Positions 19,344-32,340 of a DNA stretch of 64,000 bases are shown piece after piece. Location: positions 32,309,678-32,373,677 of the forward strand of contig OY987244.1 in NCBI GenBank assembly GCA_963920765.1. Direction: 5' to 3'. The position numbers were made by a program, and so were the translations under genes. Source of the DNA: Ulota crispa (Eukaryota > Streptophyta > Bryopsida > Orthotrichales > Orthotrichaceae). Numbering within the stretch: position 1 is the stretch's first letter; each line of letters begins with the position of its first letter. The notes beneath the pieces were generated by a model. It worked only from the letters and a program-made list of their open reading frames with translations, had not been told where the DNA came from and made no database searches.

Positions 19344-19992
19344 CCCCTCAACGCTCGAGGGGCGTTTATTTCGCCCCTTTAAATTTTGTTCAGGGATACT
19401 GAATTTTTTTTGAAGATTTTTTGTGTGGTTACTATTATATCTAGATTGTTGTTGAAGACTAGTTTCAGCATCAAGAGTCTAATCTTGAAAATAAATTAAC
19501 ATAATTTGTCTATTCAAGATTTTGTGCAAGGGTGTCCATTGCAAATCTTCACTTTCTAGTATTGAAGGCTCTTGGAAACTAGTCTCAAGTACTCTAGAAC
19601 TTGGAGAAAAAATTGCATTAAAAATTCATTTAAAAAAATTGTAGAATAGATTTTGAGAAGCCGTAAATTGATTGGGGTTAGTCATGTTGTACTTTACATA
19701 CTCATATTTTTTTGGTACCCTCAATTTTAGTTTTGAGATGCAAAATGAGGATAGAAAGACTTCAAATCACTTTCACAATTTTAACAACCTCATGATCAAA
19801 CATTATAATCTTTCAATCCATAAGTGGAATAGTTGTGATTTTTTTTGTATGCAATCTACAACATGTCTACTTTGAATTTGTATGGTCACATTTCAAAGAA
19901 AATTGATAAGATTGATCAAAATGCAATGCTAGAATTTTGTTCACTTTCAAGCAAATTCTGAGATACTCCAAAATTCTAGGGGCATTGAGGGG
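19344..19992. mobile_element. A2-type TTAA element, 649 bp
   Basis: Starts CCCCTCAACGCTCGAGGGG and ends GGGGCATTGAGGGG, with TTAA at 19340-19343 and 19993-19996. The outermost 11 bases pair between ends; the body aligns with 22991-23633. Confidence 0.82.
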
Positions 19993-20228
19993 TTAAAAGT
20001 TCAAGACAGGATTTTTTTGGGCAATTAAATGCCCAATTGCCTCTAATAAAAAAGCGAGCTTCAAGCCTATAAGGAAAAAAAGGGGGAAAACACTCAAAAA
20101 ATGGGAATAGTGAAAATTGTATTGCAGCATAGGCTTTCATAAAATTCTTATCAAATTGAAGATTGATGATTGTCATCATTTAAAAAATATTTGAGGTATT
20201 GTCTAATCCAATTCCATGCAATAATTAA

Positions 20229-21182
20229 CCCCTAAAGGCCCAAGCCTTTTTTTTGGGTGAAAGTCACTAAAAACTGCTACTTTTGGGGGAATGAGTAGAA
20301 AAATATGAATTTTTTATTTATTTGGACATCCAAGCGTAGGATCATGTTCTAGACTATGGGAGGTACTTGTGGGAAAAAAATCAGCTCATTCTAGATGTAA
20401 AGGAGTGAGATATTGACATCTAAAGTGCAATTTTTTTTTCCTTGCCGCCAAGAAAGTTTAGGAGCCTTTAAATGCTCCTATATCAAAAAAATTGCTCTAC
20501 CCAAAGTTGAGGTTTATTTTTTTCCATGTAGAAGACCAACTTGGGTAAGTGTGGGAGAATTTTCAAATTAGTTGGAGGTGTGAATCATACTTTGTAAAAT
20601 CTTGCAATGGTGTAAGGCCACAAAATTTGCATAATTATACACTAGGCAAAATTGGAGGATTTATGTAAAATTCAGAAATATGAAATACTTTGATCTGAAT
20701 GGTGGAAACCAAGGAATTTTAGTCTACTACAACTTGGAAAATAAAAAAGTGAAAAAACATAAACACAAAGAGCTCAAAAAAGTAAAGCACTAAATTTTAC
20801 AAGGGGCAAAAGGAATGGAGGTTTGGGGGTCCCATACGTACCCTCAAACTAGAACTTCTCATAACCTCATCTCATCTATCAAAATTGAATAATTAAAAGC
20901 TTCCCACTTATGTGTAAATCTAAAGAACCAATTTCAAATTATTAATATTTTTTAAATGAATTTTTTAAAGAAGTTTTTGGGTTGCTTGCCCTCCCTAGTT
21001 TTTAGAAATTCATGCATAACTTTTTCAATAAACGTTGGAATGAAGAAAAATTAGATGCCCACATAGATCTTTGAATTCCCCACCTTCATTAAAAGTTTCA
21101 AAAAATTACACAAAATAGTTTAACTATAGGTACATGCCCAAAACCCCATTTGTCCCCCAAGGGGACAATAGTCCTTTAGGGG
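20229..21182 (+). mobile_element. A-type TTAA element, 954 bp
   Basis: Begins CCCCTAAAGGCCCAAGCC and ends TCCTTTAGGGG between TTAA at 20225-20228 and 21183-21186. The body shares long blocks with the copies at 13599, 33975 and 44588, such as 'gctctacccaaagttgaggt' and 'ggtacatgccc'. The right TTAA is shared with the next element. Confidence 0.85.
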
Positions 21183-21186
21183 TTAA

Positions 21187-21412
21187 CCCTTGAACAATCA
21201 AAAGGCCCTTTGCAACTAGTACAATATGGGGTATTTTTCTTGTATTTGGAATGGATCCACACCTCTACTACATTTGAGACCAACAAAGATGTTGGAGAAT
21301 AGATCAATGCAGTTCTAGTGAGCTACTTGAGATCCCAAATTAAAATGTCTTATTGATAGCAAATGACAATTACACCTCAACATATATACTTTGCCCTATG
21401 GTCATTTAAGGA
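21187..21412. mobile_element. A3-type short TTAA element, chained to the preceding element
   Basis: A 226-bp copy starting CCCTTGAACAATC and ending GGTCATTTAAGGA, with TTAA at 21183-21186 (shared with the left neighbour) and 21413-21416. The interior ('tgtatttggaatg', 'gatcccaaattaaaa') matches the copies at 22669 and 35427. Confidence 0.8.
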
Positions 21413-21902
21413 TTAATTAGAAGATTGAGGAAAGTAAATTAGTGATTGGGAAAGCCATATTGGAGTGTGATTGTCCTTTCTACAAAATTCAGAAGCCCTA
21501 TCCTCCAATAAGGCACATTTTAAGGTGGAAGCACCCATACATGATAACTTAAGTAATTTTGCAACAAGTTTGTTGCAACAAAAAAAGTTCCCCTCTAAGA
21601 AGATAAGAAATATAGGGATTGCAAATCTTTCATAATCTTATTTGCAAAACTCAAATAATTGTGAATTTTGGGAGTCAAAAAGTGTTTTGAACCCATTAAT
21701 TACCAACCTCTAAACTCATGCAATTCTGATAAAAATCAAACTCCTTTTCACTCATTACTTCCTACTTCACTTTAAGACATGTGGCATTGTGGCATGACTT
21801 TAATGGTCCCAACCTTAAAAAGGAGAGAAGAACACATTTCAAAGCACCTATCCGTGATTGAAAATAGTGCACCCTATTGGTTGGGTATAGGGCATTGTTA
21901 AC

Positions 21903-22140
21903 CCCTAAAGGATGTTGCCTACCAAAAATGTTGTTTGTATATGTACAAGAACCATTTAGTATTTAAAAAAATGATTATATGACAAATGTTAAAAATTCCC
22001 CAAAAAATCCTAATTAACAAGTAGTATGTTTATGACTTGACTTGAAACTTACAACTCCAATGGGGTTCATGTGCTTTCCAAATACCCCATCCGTATACAA
22101 CTTGGGGGTCCGTATACAAAACAGAAACGTCCTTTAGAGG
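21903..22140. mobile_element. A-related short TTAA element, 238 bp
   Basis: Ends CCCCTAAAGGATGTT and complement of CCTCTAAAGGACGTTTC between TTAA at 21899-21902 and 22141-22144. The interior does not match A3, so this is a separate subfamily with the same ends. Confidence 0.72.
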
Positions 22141-22668
22141 TTAATTATGAGGGCTTCCGCCTTTCTTGTGTTATAGAGATTGCTGCGATGACCTTCCATA
22201 TGGAGAGGCCGGCACGTAATCCAAAATATGTGAGGCTGCAAACCATATTTTCCTTCTAACACTTTTGCATATGTTTGTTTTGACATGCCATTCAGCCATG
22301 CGATTGTGTCTATTTCAAAAAATCTAAATGCTGCAGTGCAAAAGCTCTGTTGCCAGGCCAGTGAAATCAATTTCTTGATAGAAACACAGTCCTTGGTAAT
22401 TATGTTGCCAAGCTTGTATTGGTTCAACAACATTGAAACTGAGGAGCAACTACTAAATGGAGTCGTAGCCAAGCATGGATGCCTCTTGGAACGGAGCTGC
22501 TGAAGTGTAAGTTACCAGCCACAAACAAACGTTTGCAACAGAAGTTGTTATGAATTTGGACTTGTGTATTCCTCTACTGTGTACAAGCTGCACCCTTTTG
22601 GCTTTTGTTGTCCTCCTCGGACCTAAAACCATACAGTGTCTAAATCATGTACAGTAGTGCCTCTTTAA

Positions 22669-22900
22669 CCCTTAAAGGACCGAGGAGCCCTTTGCGGTCA
22701 ATACTGTATTTAGTATTTTCTTGTATTTGGAATGCATTCACACCTTTATTACATTTGAGGTCAACAAAGAAGTTAGAATATAGATCAATGCGGTTCTAGT
22801 GAGCTAGTCAAGATCCCAAATTAAAACTTTTTATTGGTAACAAATGCTAGTTATGTAGTAGCGTATTTATTATGTAATATGTAAAGCGGTCCTTTAAGGG
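22669..22900. mobile_element. A3-type short TTAA element, 232 bp
   Basis: Starts CCCTTAAAGGACCGAGG, ends CGGTCCTTTAAGGG, with TTAA at 22665-22668 and 22901-22904. Same interior as 35427 and 21187. Its right TTAA is followed at once by CCCCTGAAGGGCCC, the start of an 82-bp A-like remnant. Confidence 0.82.
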
Positions 22901-22990
22901 TTAACCCCTGAAGGGCCCTTGGGCTCTGGAGATACAGTACCAAATATGGTCGCAACCACTATTCAAAAGTTTGAATCAACTGGAAATTAA

Positions 22991-23633
22991 CCCCTAAATG
23001 TCCAAGGCACCCAATTTGGGTGTTTGCAAAACTTTGAAGACAAATAAAATCTTATCAAATCACTATTTTTGGTATTTTCTTTTGAACATAAGTTTGTTTT
23101 GAAGACTGTTTTCAACATCAAAAATCTGATTTTGAAAATGAATGTTCATGATTTTTCTATTCAAGATTTTGTACAAGGGTGTGCACTGCAATCTTGAGTT
23201 TTTTAGTGTTGGAAGATCTTGAAAATGAGCCTCAAATACACTAGGGCTTGGAGAAAAGTCCACATTAGAAATCCATTAAAAAAAATACAAGAGTAAATTT
23301 TGAAAGCCGTAAATTGGTTGAGGTTAAACATGTAATGACCTTGAACCTCATATTCTTTGATGACCAACTTTTTAGATTTGACATGTGAAATGAGGATTAG
23401 AAAACTTCAAGTCACTTTTGCAATTTTAACACCCTCTTGTTCAAACATTATAATCTTTCAAACTATAAGGGATATTGTTGTGTTTTCTTTTTCCATGTAA
23501 TCTCTAACATGTCAAGTTATAATTTGTATAGTTACAGTTAAAAAAAACTTGATGAGATTTATGAAAAGGTTGGTTGATTGTTCACTTTCCTGAAAATGCC
23601 AAGAAGTTCAGAAAGACCTTGGGCATTTAGGGG
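22991..23633. mobile_element. A2-type TTAA element, 643 bp
   Basis: Starts CCCCTAAATGTCCAAGG and ends CCTTGGGCATTTAGGGG between TTAA at 22987-22990 and 23634-23637. The body ('attcaagattttgtacaagg', 'cttggagaaaa') matches the copy at 19344. Confidence 0.83.
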
Positions 23634-24164
23634 TTAAGTATTACAACCATACATATTGAAGGGTTGTATGATGGTGGGTGCATAATTTTTTTTGGAAAGC
23701 CCTCATAGCAGCTCAAATACGTCTGTACATACGGCCACAAAGGGCGTTTGGGCTGTTCAGGGCAGCGTTGTCTTCTCGGACAAATTTTGGAGTTTGGTCG
23801 TTGTGTTGTTTGTTTGACGTCTAATGTCGCGTATGACAATTGTCAAGTATGAGTGACAATCTTGTCTAATACGGCCCTATTTAACAGCTGAGATAATTTT
23901 AAAATCTATTTTAAATATGACCCAAAATGTTGAATCTAATAAGTGTATATTGATTTGAGATACCTCAATGAAATGAAACGTTAATATGTCAAAATTGGAA
24001 AGAAAAAGTGCTTTATTTAATAGTCAACTTTGAAGTTGATTCTACTAGACAGACGAAGGGGCTCATGTCTGTCTATGACATCAAGTTTGTCGAGTTGTCG
24101 CCGTGTTGGGGAAGACAGCCACGGTTCAGGGGTTAAGATGAACCTTTATAAGAAAAAACGCTTA

Positions 24165-24572
24165 AGATAGCTGCCCCCATAAGCGTGAGTTTAAACACTT
24201 TAGCATGGTTAGGGTAGTTGGACAAGGACAAAAATTATATCGTTAGATTGGAAACAGAGAACAAAAAATATTAGTCTTGTTTGGGAAGTTATCTACATAG
24301 TCATGTGTGCGTGGGTATTTTTCAAAGTGCTAAATCACTAAAATTGAAGGAACCATTGTAAGAGATGCTAAAAACAAGGCTTGTTGGTTCTTAACTAGTG
24401 AGATGGGTACTCAAAACCGTCATACTAGTCACCTACAACCATCACTTTGTCACCCATAACCATCACTTTGTCACCCATAACCATCACTTAGTTCACTCAG
24501 AAGCATTTTCTTTTTTAATTAAAATGTCAATGACACCCATGGGGATGGTCACGCTGATGGGTGCGGCTACCT
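24165..24572. mobile_element. TA-type element, G subfamily
   Basis: Ends AGATAGCTGCCCCCAT and complement of AGGTAGCCGCACCCAT between TA dinucleotides at 24163-24164 and 24573-24574. It contains a 22-bp tandem array ('accatcactttgtcacccat') at about 24435-24490. Related copies: 29403, 42850 and 62328. Confidence 0.72.
24435..24490. repeat. 22-bp tandem repeat inside a G-subfamily element
   Basis: Near-identical units built on 'accatcactttgtcacccat' occur in a row. The related elements at 29403 and 42850 have the same motif in different copy number. Confidence 0.7.
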
Positions 24573-24779
24573 TAGCTAAGATGAAGGAGATGACTATCCT
24601 TGGCAATTGGGGAACTACAAAAAATGTGTTTGGTTACAATGAATGCTTTCCTTACACAAAATGAATATTCTGTCCAAATACCTTCATCTTATTGAGGCAC
24701 CACTGTGCAATACCCTATAGAAAGAGTACATAAGTCCCTCTTATGGGATTCAAAGAAGTTTGTACTATAAATAAATTAG

Positions 24780-25110
24780 TTTTTGGCAAAACAAACATAT
24801 CATCATCTTTAAAGGTACAAACTTAATGACAATGTATGAGTCAAATAACAAAAACTAATTTCTATAAAGAATTATATATTTTACTAAATTTGGTCATAAT
24901 CACCCTAACATTAAAATCTCTATAGAACAGATTTCAATTTTTTTTGTAAATTTTTGTTTGAAACAAAGATGTGCATATGGATGTCTTCTACATATCCATG
25001 CAACCAAATCTCAAAAATTCATCACCATTGTTTTTTAATCTACTTTCTTGTAAAACCATGATTTTGACACAAAATAATTTACCTAAAATAGGATTTTTAT
25101 TTTTAGTAAC
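24780..25110. repeat. Segment related to the foldback at 31483-32340
   Basis: 'acattaaaatctctatagaa', 'atgtgcatatggatgt' and 'ttgtaaaaccatgattttga' follow the same order as at 32000-32165. Partial copy; ends not defined. Confidence 0.5.
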
Positions 25111-26265
25111 TGTAATTTGGTATGCTTGATCATGATTGCACGAGGATCACATACAAAAAATCTAAGAATAAAATGCCAATTATATTCTTTGTCATACCAA
25201 CTTTTATGAATGCCATGAGAGGGACTTATGTGCTCTTTTTTTTTGGGTACTGTACATAAATGGAAGGTCGGATCCCTGAGCAAATTTCAGGTCATAGAGG
25301 TCTGATTAATTAGTCAGATTTGTCGCTTCTGCAATGAAGTGAAGTTCAGAAATCACATTTGAATATTCTATAAAAAACTTATATCAGGTCAAAGTTTAAT
25401 TAGAACATATTCCACATTTTATTTACCTTGTACCGGTATTGAACACTTTGCAGTGAGCTTCTACTTTATTCTGATTGCATTAAGGTAGGGGTCCATAAAT
25501 TGACCATTTAAGTCTACGTAACTCATTGATTGATTGTAATAGATAACTGAAAAAAGATGTGATTCATTCTTAGATAGGGAATGCATTTAGAATATGATTA
25601 CTTTTAGAACCTCTTATCTTATATACGTCTAAAAAAGAAGTGAAACACAAAATTAAGATTGTGCTTGAATGGGTACCACCATTCAATGAAAGTTACTACA
25701 TTTCATACATGTTTTATTATTTGTGGCTCTTAAAAGCAATTGTATTACTTATGATCATTGTTGCATGATATTCTTATACATGAGTTCTTCTACTAATTTT
25801 TTCCTACCATTTCTTGCAAATGATTATGTGTGGCCTAGTGGATTTTCTTGTATGTAAGGAAGGGTGTGATTTGTTTGATTGGTTTGCAACAAATGTTAAA
25901 AAATTTACAAACATTTTTAGTTACCATGTTTTGTAACATTAGAGAAAATCCTTGTAATTTTTATACACAAACATTCCCATCTAGGCTATTTAGCATGTAT
26001 CATGGAGTTAGAGAAAATCCTTGCAATCTTTACACCAATGTACCGGTACATAACTTCTTCTGTTTGATAGGAAAACAAAACAAAAGCAAAAACTACTTAT
26101 AATGCAGGACATTTAATTTCTGAAAAAATTAATTATACAACAAATTTGTAGTTTTTTTCACCCTCTCTCGCTAAATGAGATTAGAGGGGGAAGGACGAAG
26201 GACAAAAGGAGGGAATCTGGGCAATGAAGCAAATATCTTGAATGCCATCAGCCCAAGTGGCTCTA

Positions 26266-26390
26266 AGGTAGGAGGCTCCAATTTTTCTGGAGGTTCTAAT
26301 TGCATTCATGCCTAGGAATGGCTGATAAATTCCTTCAAATATCTATTATTGTTATTAATAAATTAGGTAAACTTAACAAGTTAACTAGCA
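26266..26390. mobile_element. Truncated TA-type element (left half)
   Basis: Starts TA then AGGTAGGAGGCTCC and follows the left arm of 54286-54524 ('aaatatctattattgttatt', 'aggtaaactta') but ends without a right terminus. Confidence 0.6.
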
Positions 26391-27245
26391 AATTTCAAAC
26401 CTCTTACCTCATCTTACCTCCCCTAGCAAGGCTGCAAGAGGTGGTTTTACTTCTAGACCGCTCTGTATTTCTAAAAAATTGGGTTCTGACAGATGTTTGT
26501 TGATTCCTCATTTTATTGTGGTATTGCTTAGGAAGTAAGGGCGAGGGAGGGGGTAGGGGGGTGTGAATGTGTGATCTTTTAAAACTGCATTGATGATTAC
26601 AATATTTTTCTTTTATTGAGACTGATGCCATGAGGCAATGTGACTCCTATCTTTTGAGAGGATAGTAAGTGGATAATCTCACTTACTGCCTCATTTAAAT
26701 GCCATACAGAAAAAATTGATGGGGTACACATGTCATTTAGCCATTGGTGATTAAACTTTCCAAAGAACTGAAAGGGGTACATGTGTCACTTTATCTTCGG
26801 CTCAAAAAATGAGACAAGTGTTTCAAAATAATATCCACCCACCCCATACTTGTAGTTATGTGACATCACTTTAGCTTACAAAGAATATGAGATAATTTAC
26901 ATCTATTTGTTGTCTCCATATTTTTTGTATGTATTTGTTTTTGTACTTTTAATTTGTATTTTATACTTGTATTTTGTATCCATAGTTTATCAGTATCCTG
27001 TATCCCAGAACAATGATTGCCAATATTGTTTCTTGATCACAAGCAACTACAGTGGTTTACTTTTCTAACTAGATGTCAACGGCATTGCAGTTGGTCGTTG
27101 GCCTTTTTTAGTACGGTTTTTTTCTTTCTTTTTTTTTTCTTTTTTTTTTTAAAAAAAAAATACTTACATGTATGAATGGTAATTGAGTAGGGTGATTGGC
27201 CTTTTTCAGGGGATAGTGAGGTGTATTTTCACCTTTATAACAAAA

Positions 27246-28382
27246 CCCCTAAATGCCCATGACTATTTTTCACTAAAAAACACTGAAAATTGGCTATTTT
27301 TTGATAGCAAAAGCAAAATAAATATGGGAACTCAAATCTTGGTGCAATTAACCGAAGGATATGGTATTAGACAACTTCATTAGATATGATAAAAAATATA
27401 AAAGATTACTGCTTCTCAAATTAAGAGATTATGAGATTTGAAGTGAAAAAAAGGTTTTCTTTTTGGACATTTGGATTTAGAGGTAGCTCTAATTTGGGGA
27501 GGTTTTTGCACCAATAGATTTCTCTTATTTTTTATTGTAGTTTATAGATTGGCTTTTGTAATAGAGCTAGTGACACGCCTCAAAATTTTTACAACATTTT
27601 GAATTAGGGAACACATACTAAACATTTAGAATAGAAATCTAGATGCAAGAAAATTCTCATACAAAGCTAGTTTTTTAACAATTTTTGGCTTCCACATAAA
27701 AACTTATATCCAAAATGTGAATGGTGAAGCTTTAGAGTTTAGCTAAGTTCAAAAGTGGAAGAAAAAAATTGGCCAAAAAGTGTGGCTTTGACAAGTTTGA
27801 TTAACATAAGGCCCTCAATAAGGCCACTTCCAATAAAGGTGAAGTAGAGAGCAGTAAGCAAAAAAATTGCCTTCATGAAAATAAGGTTGGGTGAAATTTG
27901 ATAAGGAAATATCTTTACCTCTCTACCTTTGGGCAAGATCCCAAAATTTCAATTTTAGTGTTACACTAGAAGAAAAACAAGGATAAACGACTAGGTCACT
28001 AGAACTGCCTTGCAATTGCACAACAACTTCACAACATTTGCATAACTACAATCTAGTCGTGCAGTTGTTGTGCAGTTGTTTGTATAGTTGCAAGGCAATT
28101 TTGGTGGCCTAGTTGTTGTGATTTGTGGAGTCGTTTATCCTTGTTTTTCTTCTAGAGCTAGAAATTCTACTTGTGTTGCCTCTTACACAAACAAAACTGC
28201 ATATTGCATCATCACTTTTTTTTTACAAATTGAAATGGTTTGAAAATTGTTGCGTGAAAAGCTACTTTGTAGACACAAATCCTCTACAATTTCATGGGAA
28301 TTTCCTTATTATTTTATAAATACTATCCTACCCAAAATCGTTGTGTTGCCAATTTATTTTTTGCAATTTGGACATTTAGGGG
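27246..28382. mobile_element. A-related element with an internal foldback, TSD degraded
   Basis: Starts CCCCTAAATGCCCATGA and ends TTTGGACATTTAGGGG, matching A-type ends, but flanks read AAAA and ATTA, so the TTAA has decayed or was never duplicated. A separate 190-bp foldback lies inside at 27966-28155. Confidence 0.62.
27966..28155. repeat. 190-bp near-perfect palindrome (foldback)
   Basis: The arms begin CTAGAAGAAAAACAAGGATA and end with its exact complement; pairing continues inward with 'aacgac' and 'tgcaattgcac'-like segments. It is probably a small insertion in the surrounding element. I could not identify a target duplication. Confidence 0.7.
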
Positions 28383-29402
28383 ATTAGTTAGGATCAAAAT
28401 CATCAATTTATTGACCTCAACTGCAATTACAATGAAACAGTTCATGTGTAAAATTAGCCGTTTTAGCTTGTCAAGCATTTTAATAAAATGGTCGAATTCT
28501 ACAAATTTTGAGTATATAGTTTTAAGCTTGTACAAGTAATGAGAATAGATTAGTTTTGTAAGATATTGTAAGACAAACTAACTAGTGGGTTTTCATTAGC
28601 CTTAAGTCTCTGTCAATAGATTAAAAAAAAAAAGTTCGATATTTGTATAACTTTTGCCATTAAAATTTCCCGTCTGGGCTTACTAGTGCTTTCAGAATTT
28701 TATTTACAAGTTGAGGTCATGTTTGCATGTAAAATTTGGGCAAAGTATTTAAAAAAAATTCAAACCATAGCTTGGTTGTATTCATTATTATTCCCTAAGC
28801 CTAATGCACTTACTTCACAATTACCTTTGAAATACACTAGCTTACAACAAGAACATATTTATAGCTTCTTTTTTCTATGAATTAAATGCCAATTCCAAGA
28901 AGTTGCCTATTTTTATCTTTCTCCTTTATGGGAAATATTTATATATGCATCCTAAAAGCCGTTTTATACCTTGATTGTGTTAAATCTGCTTTCGTAGTGT
29001 CATTTTGGGATACCTATTTTCAAGTGACATAAGATTTCTTTGAATTGAAATGAATTATAATACATCTTACAACATTAAATTGCATCAGATACAAACAGAA
29101 CTTAATTCTATAAATAGGGAAGATACGTACTTAAGGTTTCAACAACCATATGCTTATTCATTAACCTCACAAAGTACTTATCTGTAATAAATTGTGATTA
29201 GCTTTTCAAAAATTTCCAAAATTCTCACTCATGAATCATGATCCACTAAAAGGAAGAAGCCTACACAATCCCAACAAAATGACAAGATTTTCACCAAAGT
29301 TTCTATGCCGACAGGTGAAAAGCCCACGATTACAATGGTCATCCTCGTACTCAAAACAGTGTGAACCCTTTACGTCCGCGCATAAACGTTGGATCCTCGT
29401 TA

Positions 29403-29774
29403 AAGTAGGCGCACCCATAAGCGTGGAAATAAGGCTTTTGGAGTAGGTAAAAGAATTCATTAACTTCGAAAAAAACACTGTAAGCTAGGAAATGGAAACC
29501 AAAAATATTGACATCAATTTCAAGGTTTCAATTGCAAGAATTTGTTCACAGAGATTTTTCGAAGTCCAAAATCAGTGAAATTGTAGGAACCATGTGTAAG
29601 AGATGCTCAAAACAAGGCTTGTTGGTTCTTAAATAGTGAGATGGGTACTCAAAATCGTCATGGAGTCACTCACAACCATCACTTGTCGCCCATAACTATC
29701 ACTTAAGTACCTATAACCACTTTGACTTTGTCAATGACCCCATGGGGATGTCACGCCTATGGGTGCGGCTACCT
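29403..29774. mobile_element. TA-type element, G subfamily
   Basis: Starts AAGTAGGCGCACCCATAAGC and ends GGGTGCGGCTACCT, flanked by TA (29401-29402, 29775-29776). It shares 'aaaacaaggcttgttggttc' and 'gagatgggtactcaaaa' with 24165-24572, with fewer internal repeat units. Confidence 0.72.
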
Positions 29775-29994
29775 TAGAATTGTTCTCATATATTTCATAG
29801 CTTTACCAAGGTTGACCAGCTGCATTGGTTAACACTTGTGATGAAACTTGCAAATTGTGGTTCTAGTTTGAACTTTAAGGGTGCAAAGGAGGAAGGGCTT
29901 ATTGAGATGGAAATAGTAGTCACGATTTTATTGTGTATACCACGACTTTGTAAACCCATTTAGACTAAATGCCCTGAAGGTTCTATCCGCATGC

Positions 29995-30345
29995 GCCCTA
30001 TGCCCATCACCCCATGCCCATTGCCCCCATTGCTTCATCCCATCATCCCCATCCCATTGCCCCATTACTCCTTTTCATTGCCCCATCACCCCATCCCATT
30101 GCCATCCCATTGCCATCACATTGCTATCCCATTGCTCCCATCCCATTACCGTCCCATCACCATCCCATTGTCTCATTGCCCCTATTCCCCATCCCATTAT
30201 CCCATCCCATCATCCCATCGCCCATCCCATAGTCCCATCACCCGTCTCATTGCCCATCCCCCACCCCATTGCCCCATTGCATTGCCCCATGACCCCATGC
30301 CATGCCCCATCCCACCCCATGTGCCCATGCCCATCAGCCACTTGC
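29995..30345. repeat. CCCAT-rich minisatellite
   Basis: About 350 bases of imperfect repeats built on CCCAT and CCCATTGC. All overlapping open frames are Pro/His/Ile-rich translations of the repeat and are not genes. Confidence 0.85.
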
Positions 30346-31482
30346 CTAACGACCAAACGGATAGGTAAAAACATGAGTTTTTTTTTATAGATTATAGATG
30401 GAGGAATATAATTGTTAAAGGCTCACCTCCTAGTGATATCCCTATCATCATTTTTCACAATTTTTTTGTTATTAAATCGCCTCAATAGAGGAAAATTGAG
30501 CTCAAGAGAAGGTCTTCCAACCTTGATAAACCATCCTATTTACTTAGGTAAGAGAAGCATAGGTAAGGTACCTGCACAAGAGTCTCTACCTTGTGTGAAC
30601 TACTCAAGTGTACCATAGTATATAACAAAAGGAAAACAATATTCTAACATGACAAGGACAAATGCAAGGACCTTTTGTGGGACACAAGAATAAACTAGGA
30701 GTAGAATTCCCAATCAAACAAGGACACTGATCAAACAAAAAGCATATGATATTGTAAAAAAAAATTATTCTCATGAAATACTTGTAAGTGGGTATAGGGG
30801 ATTAATACCTTATTATTTGAAAAAAGACACTACATTTAAATGCTTTTGACCCCTCTAACCACTTCCCAATGGGGCCTTCTCTTAAGCAATAACGTGTCCA
30901 GGGATGTGACCCTAGTACCCTAAAAAGATTTTTCATCTTAGTGATATCCCTTCATGTGTAATTGATTTGTGAACACTAATGTCATATTTTTTCAAGAATT
31001 ATGTAGCCCTTGAGTAATAGTTCACGAGGTTTTGCTTTAACCTCTAAAGACCCAAGGGGTAATTTCACAAAAATTGTCAAAAAACGCATTTTATTATGTT
31101 GATATAAAGTGAAAATTGAAAATCATTTTTGAAACTTCAACCATACAAAATTGTATTGCAATATTAATCTAATGTGTGCAACAAATTCCAACCCATTTGA
31201 CTACACAGATTGAAACATTATAATGTTCAAAGTCTCAAAAAATAATTATTTGTCTTTGCCAAATAGGATCAACAAACTTTGAGCTTCTTTGGAGTAAAAT
31301 CTTTTGATCAGCATGAATTAAAGTTCTTTTTCCATTGACATCTAAATCTTATTAAGTACATTCATGAAAAATCTCAAGGGCAGATTATGAGGATAACTTA
31401 GTCTTAATCGCCTTGCAATATAACTAGGTCTAAAAACTTAGCAACACACTAGGAAGTTTAGAATAATTTCTTGTACAGTCAA
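30346..31482. other. Intergenic DNA with one A-type left end
   Basis: TTAA at 31037-31040 followed by CCTCTAAAGACCCAAGGGG looks like an A-type terminus whose partner I could not find. Nothing else recognised. Confidence 0.35.
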
Positions 31483-32340
31483 GTACATGCAGCTTACAAA
31501 CTGCCAATTTCAGCCTCTCAAAATTTTAAGTGAAATTTAGAGTACAATTTGTATTTTTTTATCAAAAAATTATCATTGCATCCTTATGGAATCCCAAGAA
31601 AGTATACTAAAAATCCGTTTCAAAAGAGCAAAAGTTCATTTGTGATGAATTTTTAAAGTGAAATTTCATGGTTTTACATGGTATTTTATTAGAAACAAGT
31701 GATGAAATTTTTTAACAACTGATTAAGGAGATATACGTGAAGAACGTCCATATGCACATCCTCCCTTCAACAAGCATATACAAAAAAAGTTTCACAATTC
31801 TTTATGTAGATTTTTTGATGATGGACGGACTATGCCTGAATTTTGTAAAAATTGATATTTCTTTATTATAATTAAATTTTTCTATTTGCCCCTCACATGA
31901 TACCTAATTTTGTACATTTGAGCATGATGGTACAATTGCTTTGCCAAATTTGATTAACTTATATAGAGAAATCTATTTTACAAAATTTGGGCATTGCCCC
32001 TCCAACATTAAAATCTTTGTAGAAAGAATTGTGAAACTTTTCTGTGTATGCTTGTTGAAGGGAGGATGTGCATATGGATGTTCTTTTCATATCTCCTTGA
32101 TCAATTGTTAAAAATCATCATCACTTGTTTCTAATAAAATACCATGTAAAACCATGAAATTCCACTTTAAAATTCAAGACTAATGAACTTTTGCTGTTTT
32201 GAAACTAATTTTTGATATACTTGATTGGAATTGCATAAGAATGAAATGATATTTCTTTTGATAAAGAGATGCTACTTTTACCCTAGATTTCACTTAAAAA
32301 GTTGAGAGGCTAAAATTGGCAATTTGTAATCTGCTTGTAC
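31483..32340. repeat. 858-bp long inverted repeat (foldback)
   Basis: The left arm from GTACATGCAGCTTACAAACT pairs with the right arm ending AGTTTGTAAGC-like sequence at 32340, and pairing continues through 'gcctctcaa', 'aaaaccatga', and 'tgtgcatatgga' blocks to the centre near 31900. Part of it also matches 24905-25085. Probably a non-autonomous element; ends not resolved to a TSD. Confidence 0.68.

Larger units (their letters stand above)
24575..27245. other. Intergenic DNA with repeat fragments, no gene
   Basis: Apart from the partial repeats listed separately, there is AT-rich sequence with a T-rich/A-rich low-complexity tract at 27120-27165 and paired 'gagaaaatccttgtaatttt' segments near 25940 and 26010. 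No coding frame with recognisable domains. Confidence 0.4.

Noticed and set aside
24435-24490. Possible CRISPR-like array
   Set aside because: The units are directly adjacent tandem repeats inside a transposable element, without unique spacers, in a plant genome.
29991-30390. Pro/His-rich open frames
   Set aside because: They are translations of the CCCAT minisatellite in three frames.
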